Below are positions 32,959 through 45,021 of a stretch of DNA of 64,000 bases, piece after piece. Below the pieces are notes generated by a model. It searched no databases. It saw only the letters and a list, made by a program, of their open reading frames with translations, and had not been told where the DNA came from. Both the position numbers and the translations under genes were made by a program. Origin of the DNA: Dactylis glomerata. Lineage: Eukaryota > Streptophyta > Magnoliopsida > Poales > Poaceae. Within the stretch, counting starts at the first letter, position 1, and each line of letters begins with the position of its first letter. Location of the stretch: assembly GCA_007115705.1 (NCBI GenBank), contig QXEO01000167.1, forward strand, positions 4,662,553 through 4,726,552, given 5' to 3'.

Positions 32959-35339
32959 AGATCTATGCGTAGATGTGTTTCACGAGTAGAACGCAACATG
33001 CTTGTTGCGGGCGTTGATGTTTTCTGTTGCAAACCTCTTTGTTTTGTACTTCTTATGGCGCGGCATAGTGAGATCGAAGCGGTCCAGGCCAACTTTACGC
33101 GACCTCGTTCGCGAGACCGGCTCCGCACTTGACGTGTGGCATGTTCCACACATGCGGCTGGTGGATGCCAGTTTCTCTCACTATAGTAGTCATGAGATTT
33201 ACAACGGATGTTAGCAACCATAATATCACTGTTGTGGCTTTTCGTAGGTAAGAATCGTTCTTAGCTTGTTACTCCCATAAGCCACGTAAAACATGCAACA
33301 ACAAAGTAGAGGCGTCTAACTTGTTTTTGCAGGGAGTGTTTTGTGATATGGTATGGCCCAAGACATGATGTGTATGAATTGAGATGTATGCGATGATCAT
33401 GTTTTGTAATCTTTCACGACTTACATGTTGATGAGTTCACAACCGGCAGGAGCCATATGGTTGTCTTTATAATTGTGTATGACCTGCATGTCAACTTCTT
33501 ATACGCCATGTAATAGCTTTACTTTATCGCTAAGTAGTTAGCAATAGTTGTAGTTGCTATTCGTGGTGGAGGCAATCATGGTGGAGTGATGGAGATCATG
33601 CCGGCGCGCACAAGATGGAGATCATGGCGCAGAGATTGGCTATACCATGTCACATAAAATTATATGCATGTGATGTTTATCTTTTTATGTATCTTATTAT
33701 GCTTTGATCGCGATGGTAGCATTATAAGATGATTCCTCACTTAAAGATCAAGATAAAATTGTGTTCTCCCCTTGTATGCGCCGTTGCGAAAGTTCGTCGT
33801 GTTCAAGCATCTCGTGATGATCGGGTGCTATAAACTCTACGTTCACATACAACGGGTGCAAGCCAGTATTTGCACATGCGGAGATACTTGGGTTTGACTT
33901 GATGAGCCTAGCATGTACAGACATGGCCTCGGAACACACGGACCGAAAGGTCAAGCATGAGTCATATGGATGATATGATCAACATGTTGATGTTCACCAT
34001 TAAAGCTACATCATTCACGTGATGATCGGTCTCGGTGTAGTGAATTTGGATCATGCTTCACTAAACAACTTTGAGGGATGTTGAATTTAGTGGGAGTTCA
34101 TTAGTAATTTGATTAACTTGAACTAATTATCATGAACTAAATCTTAGTGTATTTGCATAAGTCGTTGTAGTCTTTGGCACCGTTTCCCACCGACACTTAG
34201 CTTAATTGAGTTAAAAGAACTATAGAATTCTGGATAATCACTTTTTGGTCTAGTGCCGTTTAGTTAGAATGTCAAGACTAAAGTTTAAGTCCTATTGCAA
34301 ACTTTAGCAAACCTTGCTTGCTCCATACAATTTAATAAATTGTATTGATCTAAGAGTAACGATTCAAATTTAGTATCTAAAGATCATATGTTTGCCTTCA
34401 TGATAATTTGATCTTCAAAATTGTTTGAGAATCAAAGTGATCATCGAGCTGAAAGAATTGTTTCAGAAACAAACAAGAAGTGAAATATATTTGATATCTA
34501 AAACTTTGATTGTTTGCAAAAATGATGAAGTATAATTTAGTAAAAGAACATATGCTCATATTATATGACCATATGCGAAGATTGAAGATGCTAGGCGTCC
34601 CGATCACCCAAAGGTTTGGGAAACTAATATTATACTTGCATTTGTCCTTAAGAGCTATAGTAGTTTCATCATGAAAGGTGTCATGATAGGACGAATGAAA
34701 AGGTATCGGCTAAATTGTTTTTCCATACCAAAATAATACTAAAGAATGGAATCTGGAAGAATACCAATCATATGATGATGGTGATCCACTTCGAAGTGCA
34801 AAATCCAGGGCTATTAGTATTTGACTAAAATCCTTTGGACTATGTGTCAAATGATTGACGCCACTATTGATGTCGATAGATTCTTCTAAAAGGGAGGAAA
34901 TGCTAAATAGGATCTGCAAAATTATTTGGTAGAAAAAGGAAAAGACTGGAATTGTCCAGCTTAGGTATATAAATGATATACATGTTATAGATGTATTCTT
35001 TGCTAGTACATAATGTAATTCTTGGGTATTGGATACTAGATTGTTGGTATGAAATGTCATACAAAGCAACAATACAAGAACTACGATGGCCTAAGTAACT
35101 AGCAAAAGAATATGGTAACAATGCGCATCGAGAAACAAATAAATGTGTTATTGTGTTTTTCGTCGGCATAAAACCTAGCCTTCTAGATATGTTAAGAACT
35201 TAATAATTGTTATTTTGTTCTAGTATTATGAGAGCAATGGTGTTCAAATTATTACTGTCTTCCATAATCGATGGATAGCTTATTATCTTGTTGGTGAAAT
35301 AGACATTTATAACACTGATGCTAAAGGTCGCAAGACAAA
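32959..35339 (+). other. Angela-type leader and unrecognisable gag region
   Basis: Positions 32959-34140 follow the Angela/BARE leader, with blocks such as CACATGCGGCTGGTGGATG-like sequence, CCGGCAGGAGCCATA, GATGATCGG and CATGGCCTCGGAACAC. From 34140 to 35339, where gag should be, the sequence is AT-rich with no recognisable gag domain and no ORF above 60 codons on this strand. Confidence 0.6.
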
Positions 35340-37336
35340 ACAAATTTCACTTATATGTGACACCGCCGTTTAAGTCATATTGGAACCAAAACATGAAAGA
35401 AATTCTATATTGATAGATTTTCGAGTCATTTGATTTTGAATTGATTGACGCTTGTGAGACTTTTCCTAAAGATGATTAAACTCCATTCGTGGGCCATAGA
35501 AAGAACAAGCGACTAACTACATGGAGATCATACATGTTGATGTATGTAGTTCATGTGTGAAGTCGATCATGGTGTATTTTCTATTTCATCAATGACTCGA
35601 ATAGATGTACGGTATATCTACTTGATGAGATAGAAGTATGAAATTGTTCAATTTATGAAGTGAAAAATTGTTGTAACAAGAATATTCAAGTTGTACGATT
35701 AGATCATAAAGAAGAATATTTGAGTTACAAGTTTAGCAAACATCTAAGAGTTAGAGGAATTGTTCCACAAACTTGCATCGTGATAAACACCATAGTAGTA
35801 TGGAGTTTTCGATGGAAGTAATCAAACCTTGTTTGACATGGTTAGATCAATAAACTACCAATATAATTTGTGGATTATGCTTTAGAGACTACCGCTTTTC
35901 ACTGAATAGAGTGCCATCATAATCTACCGAAATGACACCATACAAATTATAGTTGTCTTTTCTTGAATTTTGGTATGCAAGGCATATGTGTAAAATGTTT
36001 ACAACCAAAATTGGATTAGTATGTCTTTGTACGTTATCCCAAAGAATATCGATGGGTGTTTCTTCTGCCATAAACCCAATTAAAGGTGATTGTCACTAAA
36101 AGAAGTGAACTTCTTATGAAGGAGTTTTTTGCGAAAGGTTTAAGTGGGAGGAAGATAGAACTTGATGAGGTTATTGAATCTGAGCAAGATCATCAGAGTA
36201 GCGCAGCACCAGAATATGTTCTGGAAGCGGCAACTGCATTCATAGCTCACGCGTCTACAATATGTTGTAGTCACGGTATCGAAGTTCCTATTTAACCAAG
36301 TTGGTCGTAATCAAATGGCAAGATTTGAGGATGAGCTATTATTAGATAATAGTAACCAACAATATACAAAGAAGCGGTGATGGGCCCTGACTTCGTCATA
36401 TGAATTATTCTAGCAACAATTACATATAGAGATATGTTAGTTGAATAAACGAAACAACGTTCCTCTACCGGAATGCACACCAAGGACGTGTACCTAACAC
36501 GACCCAATGGGTTTTGTTGATTCAAAGGTTGCTAGATATGTATGTAAACTTCTATGGTAGAAGTAAGCATAGCGAAGTTGGAATCTTCAATGATGAAAAT
36601 GTTAAAGTGTTAATTTCATCAAGATATTTGAAGATGCTTGTATTTACAAGAAAGTAAGTGGGAGCGCTAAGACATATTTCTAATGCTTTATGTAGATGAC
36701 ATATCGTTCATTGGAAATTATGTGTTTTTCTTGATATTTGTGAAGTTTTCATTAAAATTAGTTTTTGGTGAAAGACTTAGGTAAAACCAGAATATTAAGC
36801 ATCAATGTCTATGCAGATAGATTGAGGCACTAATATAGTTTTGCCATAGTACATAGATGAAATATTGAATTTGTTCAATATGGAAACAATAAGAACGGTT
36901 CTTGTTGCATGGAAGAGGTTGGAGCAAGAATCAATTGTTTTGACACTTGATGTGTGAAACCACAAGAATGATTTTATCAATCTTGTATACCATGATATGT
37001 AGATCCAGATGTGTCCAATGCTCTAAAGGTTATAGCATTCATATGATGATCGTTGGACAATAGTAAAGATATTCTTATGCACTTTCAAGAAGTAAGAATA
37101 TGTTCTGTATGCAGAAGTGACAAATGGTTCATTGCAATGAGTTACATTGGCTTTGTCACACATACAAGTAAAATTTTATCTCAATTTTAAGCTATTTGTT
37201 TTGAGTTAGAAGGTGGCATAATAAGATGGAAGAAAGTTCCATGATGACTTGGATGAGTTCCAATGTTAATATTGTGGCGGACACTGCAACGAGGGCTAAG
37301 TATATAATCGCTTTAGAAGCGGCATAAAAGATGCAA
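35340..37336 (+). pseudogene. pol: Heavily decayed Angela-type pol
   Basis: Only relics remain: a degraded pre-integrase zinc-finger segment near 35350-35450, integrase relics to about 36000, a linker piece FFAKGLSGRKIELDEVIESE near 36124, a still visible RT active site LYVDD at 36686-36700, and an RNase H remnant (ADTATRAKYIIALEA) near 37277-37325. Stops and frameshifts occur throughout. Order is the Copia order: integrase, RT, RNase H. Confidence 0.7.
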
Positions 37337-37337
37337 A

Positions 37338-37620
37338 GTGGATAATCCAACTTATTTGTGGCACTGTCGTCCAGGTCATATTGGCGTAAAACGCATGAAG
37401 AAACTCCATTCTGATGGACTTTTGGAGTCTCTTGATTTTGAATCATTTGACACGTGCGAGCCATGCCTCATGGGCAAGATGATCAAAAACCTCGTTCTCC
37501 GGGATAATGGAGCGAGCAACGGACTTATTGGAAATCATACATACCGATGTGTGCGGACCAATGAGTATTTCGACGCACGGTGGATATCGCTATTTTTCTA
37601 AGTGTGCTAGTACTATATAG
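37338..37620 (+). pseudogene. Duplicate pre-integrase/integrase start after RNase H
   Basis: An 87-codon frame encodes a well preserved GAG-pre-integrase block (LWHCRPGHIGVKRMKKLHSD, then DTCEPCLMGKM). The start of the integrase core follows out of frame (near 37520-37600). This segment normally precedes integrase, yet here it directly follows the RNase H relic. A second, far more degraded copy occupies the expected place at about 35350. A recombination or template-switch product is likely. Confidence 0.75.
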
Positions 37621-37870
37621 TCCTATTGTATGACAATAGTGACAACATAGTCTCGGCCAAGAAACAAAGGTCTCATCAGAAGACCAAGTTTATACGATGC
37701 TATCTCATACAAGATGAGTAATGCGTGCTGACGCAAAAGAATATGCAAATACAAACGGACCTGAAAGTGTCAGACCCGTAGATAAGGTTTACCACGTGCA
37801 ACGCGTATGAATAACACCGGAATGCCATAGGTGTTAAAGGCGCAAGTATGACTAGATTATTGACTCTAGT

Positions 37871-37883
37871 GCAAGTGGGAGAC
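37871..37883 (+). other. Polypurine tract of Angela-like Copia
   Basis: GCAAGTGGGAGAC immediately before the 3' LTR, as in BARE-1-type elements. Confidence 0.8.
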
Positions 37884-39609
37884 TGAAGGAAATATGCCCT
37901 AGAGGCAATAATAATATTGTTATTATCATATTTCTTGTTCATGATAATGTTTATACTCCATGCTATAATTGTATTAATCGGAAACATTAATACTTGTGTG
38001 GTTTATGAACAACATCGTGTCCCTAGTACGCCTCTACTAGACTAGCTCATTGATTAATGATGGTTAAGCTTTCCTAACCATAGACATGAGTTGTCAATTA
38101 ATAATGAGATCATATCATTAGGAGAATGATGTGATGGACAGACCCAAATAAAGCAGAACAATTAGATCGTGTCATCGTGTTCATCTTTGCGAAGCTTTTC
38201 TTATGTCAAGTATTGTATTCCTTAGACCATGAGATAATACAACTCCCTAGTATCGGAAGAAAGCTTTGAGGTCATCAAACGTCATCCTATGTGAGGGTGA
38301 TCATAAAGGTGTCTCTCAGGTGATCAGAAAGTACTTGTTGGGTTGTATGTATCGAGATGGAATTTGTCCCTCCCAAGTCGGAGAGATATACTTCGGGCCC
38401 ACTCGGTAATCGATATCAACACCGCTTGCAAGCATGTGGTTAAGGAGTTAATCACGAAGTGATATCGGATTACGGAACGAGTAAAGTACTTGCTGTGAAC
38501 GAGATTGAACTAGGTATGGCGATACCGACGATCAAATCTCGGGCGAGTAAAATATCGTGTGACGAAGGGAATACATATACGGGATTAATTGAATCCTGAC
38601 ATCGTGGTTCATCTGATATGATCATCGATGAATATGTGGGAGTCAATATGGGTTTCCAGATCCCGCTGTTGATTATTGATAGAAGATCATGTCTGCATAT
38701 TCTCGAACCCGTAGGGTCACACACTTAACGTGCATCGATGCTAGGATAGAATGGATAATTGGTTTATGAGTTTTAGTTCGGAGTCTCGGATGAGATCCAG
38801 GACATCACGAGAGGTTCCGGAATGGTCCGGAGAATAAGATTCATATAAAGGAAAGCAGTTTTTGGATTCCGGAATCATTTCGGAGTTTATCGGTATTGTA
38901 CCAGAAGGTTCTAGAAGGTTCCAGAGTGGGACCAACGTGGGCCCACTTGTCGAAGGCCTGCGTGGGCCTAAGGGGAAGTGCCCTGGCCACTTTGGGCCAG
39001 GCGCACAAGGCCCCAAAGGCCCAGCCGGCCAGCCCTAGGGGAAACCCTAGGGGAACCTTCCAGAAGAGGGGGGGGGAAGACTTGCCCCCTACTCTTCCCC
39101 CCTAGCCGCCGCCCTAGGGCTTGGAGGAGGGGCCAAGGCAGCCGGCCTGCCCCCCATATAAGGGGGGCAGGGGCGCAGCCCCCTCCCACTCCAACCCTAG
39201 CCGCCGGCCAACTGCTGCCCTCCAATCTCTCTCTCTCGCGACTGGGCGTAGGCGAAGCCCTGCCGCAGAAACTCTCCACCATAAGCACCACGCCGTCGTG
39301 CTGCAGATCCAATCTATCTCTCCACCATACTTGCTGGACCAAGGAAGGAGGAGACGTCGCTGCACCGTACGTGTGCAACTCTCGGAGGCGCCGCCACTTG
39401 CGGCGTAGGATCGGATCGGATCGCGAGGAGGAGACGGCGAGTACGACTACGTCAACCACGTTCTGTTCAACGTTTCCGCTGTGCGATATCTTCAAGGGTA
39501 TGAAGATCTCATCTACCTCTCTCGTTGATTACATCTCCTAGATTAGATCTTGGCTTTCTTGTTCGCTCCGTAGGAAATTTTTTGATTTACTATGCTGCAA
39601 AACCCTTCA
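37884..39609 (+). repeat. 3' LTR of Angela-like Copia (1726 bp)
   Basis: Same length as the 5' LTR with about 15 differences. It ends AAAACCCTTCA and is followed by TSD AGATG. Confidence 0.93.
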
Positions 39610-39614
39610 AGATG

Positions 39615-41097
39615 TTTAATCCATGCGCACATAAATATAATGGACACCAAAGGACAGTACCATATCAACATACAACTCTAATGAACCAAAGACATTTAAC
39701 AAATTAATCTAAGAACAAATAAACTATGCAAACATGACATAGATCATAGGGTAAATATTATAGCATCAAACACCATGTTTACATAGGACGGTACAGAGGT
39801 GTGTGGGAGGATGAACCACTGCATAATAGGAGGAGTTGGTGATGGAGATAGCGGTGAAGATGGCAGAGATGAGCAGCGAGGGGCGCGGGCGGTGATGGCG
39901 GTGGCGCGGGCGGCGCGGGCGGCGACGCGGGGGACTCCTTCCCCGCCGCCGGCATCATAGGGGAGCGCCACCCCTTAGCCCCCTTCCTTCATGGCTTCAT
40001 GGGAGCCCTCCCCCATGAAGATGGGATCCATGGGGGAGGCTAAAACGTGGCTCTGATGGCTGCAAATTCGTGGGTGGAGGTGTCTCCCACGAGCTAGGGT
40101 TCCTCTCTTTATATAGTCTCTCGGATTCCCGTCTCCCCATCTTGGGCCGCAATGGAGGGGCTTAGCTCGGTCGTCCAGACACGGAATCTGCTGAATTTTA
40201 TATCCAGAATGTTCACCGTGAAATTCGGCGATTCCTATTTGACGCGTTTTGCGTCGGGAACGAGTTGACGCGCACCCCTCGCTGTGCTATTTTTCAAACA
40301 GGCCGGCCCAATAGGAACTGGTGTTTTCATTTTTTCATTTTTTTCTTCTATTTTTTCATTTTCTACAGTTTATAAAAAATTCGAAACAGTTTCAAATTCT
40401 GAACTGATTTCAAATGGAACAAAATTTGAAATTCTGAATAGATTTCAAATGGAACAATTTTTCAAGTTCTGAACATATTTCAAATGGAACAATTTTTGAA
40501 ATTCTAAACAGATTTTCAATTGGAACAAATTTTCAAATTTTGAACATTTTTTCAAATGGAACAGATTTTCAAATTCTAAACAGATTTCAAATGGAACAAA
40601 TTTTCAAATTCTGAACAGATTTCAAATGAAACAAATTTTCAAATTCTGAACAGTTTCAAATAATCCAAAGTAGTACAACGTACACAGCAAAGTGAATGAA
40701 TATATGGGCCGGCCCACCAACGGATCCCCGCGAGCGTCGGTTGGTACCAGACGCAAAAGGCACTAAATAGGAGCTCCCGTGAAATTCCCTACAACTTTGT
40801 AATTGAAAAGTTTTCCGTTTGACGCCGTCTTCGACCCGTAACGTGACCATCTTCGAAAAAAGTTCTGGCACAGATTTCTGGAAAGTCCCAATTTGACTCC
40901 AACAAGGTTTCCACTTGTATTCTTGGTAATTCCTACACATCAAAGTGTAAAACAAGAACATTGTGCACTTCTGCAACTATTAGTAGGTTAGTCCAAATAA
41001 ATCATAAAAGTGCCACAAAGTGTAGACAAAATATATAGCAATTGGTGCGAAACAAGCATGGAGCATCAAAAATTATAGATACGTTTGCAACATATCA
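39615..41097 (-). repeat. 3' LTR of coding-free Gypsy, right piece
   Basis: It resumes the LTR after the Angela-like insertion. Minus-strand TATATAAA is at 40115-40108. Positions about 40230-40785 are absent from the other LTR; they include a minisatellite. It ends at CATATCA (41097), the mutated counterpart of CGTATCA at 46542, and the PPT follows. Confidence 0.88.
40381..40661. repeat. Minisatellite, about 8 copies of a ~36-bp unit
   Basis: An imperfect tandem array of TTTCAAATTCTGAACAG plus ATTTCAAATGGAACAAA-type sequence. It lies within the stretch of the LTR that the partner LTR lacks. Confidence 0.85.
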
Positions 41098-44000
41098 ACA
41101 TCCCCAAGCTTAACTCCTGCTCGTCCTCAAGTAGGTAAGTGATAACAAAAGAATAATTTTTGAGGTGACATGCACCATCACAATCTTGATCATCTAAGTA
41201 AAGCATTGAGTGCTGGGATCAAAGAATTTAAAACATGGGCATAAGAGACATAATCTTGACAATAAAAACTTAGCAACCATGTTATAACATAAAAAGAAAC
41301 ACAAACGAAAGATCATGAATAATGAAACAATGAAAGTCAAACGTGTGTTTAAATCATATGGAAAACATAACAAGTAGTTTTTAGCTTGTCCTTCATGGAA
41401 TAGGAAAACATAAATGCATAGGACACCTTCAAGTTGAAAAGGGCGACTAGATACAAATAATTTAAGAACAAGTGAAACCATAATCATAAATCAATCAATG
41501 ATAAACTTTGGGACTATGCACATTAAACTCAGAATGGCAACTATGCTCTCTTAGATGGTGCATAAAGGTAGAAGGTGGAGACTCAACATAAAAGTAAAGA
41601 AAGGCCCTTCGCAGAGGGAAGCAGTGATTAAACATGTGCTAGAGCTTTTCATTTGTAAAACAGAGAGATAAAAACTGGGTTTTGAGAGGTGGTTGTCTTA
41701 GTCAACGACTAGCAATGGGGTTCTTACTATCTTCCATACAAAAAGTAAGCAAGTTTTTGAGAGAGGGATTGGCACTTTGGTGCTCTTTTATAAAGCTTGG
41801 CACTCCTCCCCACCTTTTTTTCCTTTCACAAACCATGGCTAACCGATTTCATCGGGTGCCCACCAACATTCACATACCATGGAGGAGTGCCTTTTTTTCT
41901 TTCCTTTTTTTCTCTCTTTTTTTTATTTTTGGAATTTAACAATATGGAAGATAGCAAATCCAACCATTACGTCCCCATGAGCTGAAAACAGTGTCACAAA
42001 ACGAGAAGTGTTTTGAAGGTTTTTTGAAAGGTAGCACATGAAAATTTACTTGGAATGGCTTACAAATACCATGCATAGGAATTTATAGTGGACACATTGG
42101 AATAACTTGGTTTTTTCTTGGGAATTGGATGCATGAGTAGAGCTTATACTCATTACAAAATGAGGGCTAGCAAAGACTGGGAGCGACCAACTAAGAGAGC
42201 AATAATGGCCATAATCATGCATAGCGACAAAATATCATTAAGAGAAGCATAAAATCAGATCACAAGTCAAAAACCAAATGATCATAGAGGCTAATGGCGA
42301 CTTTGTAAGAGCCAAACATGTTGTAAGCATGCGCCAAGTCAACCTAAATAAAGCATCAAAGGAGAAAACCAAATAAATGCTTCCACATAATAAAAACAAC
42401 GCATGATTTTTTCAAAGACTCATTAAGCAATCTCAGTCATTTGAGACAAGTCATGCTACAACAAAAATCAGTAAGCATACTATCAAAATGGCATCAAGCA
42501 TGGTATGCAAAAGTCTAAGCCACAGTCTAAACAAGCTCTTTTTTGTACCACTTTTTGCATAAAACTTTTTCTCTTTTCCAACACCATTTAAACCTTTTTG
42601 AAACAACTCTTTTGATGAATACCAACATAGACCAGAGGTCCAAATACACCTTGATGCAAAGATATAACAAGATCTGAACAAATATCAAGGCAAAAACGAA
42701 AGCTAAACGCAGTTTTAGAAAAAGAGAACACTTGTTGAATGATAAGAGTGAAAACTAGAGTGTTCTTGGCAAATGAAAAGCGAGTACATATCCTCCAAAA
42801 GAAATTTGTTGGGGTCCAACCATTTATTGCAGCAAACAAAACAAAAGAAAACTGAATGCTAAAGTAAAGACGCTCCAAGAAAAACGCATAGTGCATGAAG
42901 CAATAAAAATATAGTGTTTTGAAAGGTGACCTGATTTTTGCCGATGAAGAAGGCGTGCCTCGGGGGCATCCCCAAGCTTTGACGCTTGTACCTCTTGGAT
43001 ATTTCTTGGGGGTTGCATTGGCATCCCCAAGCTTGAGCTTTTGTCCATTCTTCACCTCATCTCATCATTCTCCAATCCCTACACTTGAAAACTTCCTTCA
43101 TATAAAACTCAACAAAATTCTATTAGCAATATTAGTGTAAGTATAATAATGAATCAACCCTTTTTGGTTCAGGTTTCAACTAAAAAACACCACATATAAA
43201 GCATATACTACTGTAGCAACTTCCCCAAAAGTTCCGTGATCAAAAGAACTCAAAAAGAAAGTGATCGAGAGGCAAACAGAAATAGTGGCAGAAATCTGTC
43301 AAAACAGAACAACTTACAAAGGTCGATTTTTTCGAGGGTTTTTCTGTTGCTGAAATCAAAAAGTGTTAAACTAATGGAAGTTTGGATATAACCTGGGTCA
43401 TATGCACAAGAAATCACAGGTCAAAAAGATATACTGAGAATTGTCATGAATTTTTACGGTGCAGCATCGAAATCTGTTTCAGGACAGCAACTTCCCCAAA
43501 TCTTACCTCCCTCAAATTAGAGGTTTTTCTTGGCACAACAATGAAATAAAAAGGATAAGGAGCGGTTATTACAGTAGTAATAACTTCCAAGACTCAAATA
43601 AAAGAAAAATTACTGAAAATAAAATAATGGGTTATCTCCCAAGAGTGCTTTTCTTTAACGCCTTTGAGGTAGGCGCAAAGTAGAGAACTAAACAAAGAAG
43701 CAAAACAAAAGGAACTATTTTTGTTGTTTTCAATTTATAAGTGAAAGTAAAGAAGCAATAAAAACAAAATAAAGAGCCTAATAAAATTTAAAGAAGATAA
43801 AACCAAGACATATAAAATCAATTATAAAACAAGTTAACACAATACATATTATGTGGATGCGTAATATAGAGTATGAAGGAGACAACCTAATGTTAGTTGA
43901 TGAATAGGGGGATGACTCGAGCGTCCCCAAGCTTAGATGATTGTATCTTCTTGGACATGTTCTTGGAATGCACCTAAACATCCCGAAGCTTGAGCTCTTG

Positions 44001-44993
44001 TGTCTTCTTGTTCATCTCATATCACCATACTGATTAGAACTTATAAGCTACATCCACATAAAACTTCACAAAACTCATTAGTAGGGTTAGTACTCATTAA
44101 GTAAAATCCACTCATATTCAAGCATTGACAAGTTTCATAATCTAAAATCAACATTAGCCACTGTATATACTAAGGTATTCATGATTTCCGTCGTCCGTCG
44201 AAAAACTAATGAAACTAATAACACCAAGTACAATATTGAATAAACTAAGAAATCTATCAAAACTGAACAGTCTGTAAAGATGACACTCAACGAGATAGTT
44301 AGGTAGCTCAAATCGAAAAACTCCAAACTAAAGAAAGGCAGATCATAATCTCAGGTTTATGCATAAAAAAATTTCAGATCAAACACTATTCTGAGATTTT
44401 TCACGATTTTTTTAGTGAAGCACAGAAATCTGTCTAAACAGAACAGTCGGTGAAAATCGAATTTTTTGAGACAGCTACGTAACTCAAATCAGAAAAAGTT
44501 AGTCTAATGAAAGAAAGATAATAAGCATTACTTTGCACTCAAGAAATTTTAGGTCAAAATCACATTCTGGTGATTTTAAACATTTTATATGGTGAAGCAT
44601 AGAAAATCTGTTTTTGGACAGCAAAGCAAAACTATCAACTTCCAAGTAACTAGGAACTATAATTATCACCTTAATTTTATGGTACAAAGGAATATGTGCA
44701 ATATATACAATATGTACAAGTTTTTAACTGAAAAGCTTCCATGGAAAGATTTGTTTTGGTTTCATAGGCATGAACACAAGTGTTCAAGGTCGACCCCCAC
44801 TTAACCATTACTCATCTTTCCAATCACTTTCCTTTTTGAAAACGTTTTTATGTAACAAGTACAACTAATTTTTTTTGTAATTTGCATTCCCTATCCATAC
44901 AAAGATAGAGAATAACTTAAAAATGAAAGTAAACAACTACTTAGAGATAAAGCAAACAAGTGCACACAAGAATATTCACCCACACGCTATTGC
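41098..44993 (-). other. Noncoding internal region of Gypsy with repeated modules
   Basis: The PPT AAGCTTGGGGATG (minus strand) abuts the LTR at 41098. The compound hairpin is at 41799-41891. AAGCTTGGGG-type motifs recur near 42966, 43021, 43923 and 43980. A module starting around AAATCTGTC...GAACAG and ending GGACAGCAA-like occurs near 43270-43490, 44240-44420 and 44420-44630. It corresponds to 12310-12540 of the related element. No ORF of note. Confidence 0.75.
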
Positions 44994-45011
44994 TCCCCGA
45001 CAACGGCGCTA
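44994..45011 (-). other. Primer-binding site, tRNA-Asp type, degenerate
   Basis: Minus strand TAGCGCCGTTGTCGGGGA, two mismatches from the plant tRNA-Asp complement and ten bases inside the LTR, as in the element at 8604-15220. Confidence 0.8.
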
Positions 45012-45021
45012 GAAAAGGTCT

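Larger units (their letters stand above)
31219..39609 (+). mobile_element. Angela/BARE-1/WIS-type Copia, TSD AGATG
   Basis: Two 1726-bp LTRs flank a 4.94-kb internal region. TSD AGATG is at 31214-31218 and 39610-39614. The LTR starts TGAAGGAAATATGCCCTAG, the signature of the Angela/BARE/WIS group (usual start TGTTGGAAATATGCC). LTRs differ at about 15 sites by eye (about 0.9%) yet the internal coding region is heavily decayed, so the source copy was already dead and moved in trans. Confidence 0.93.
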
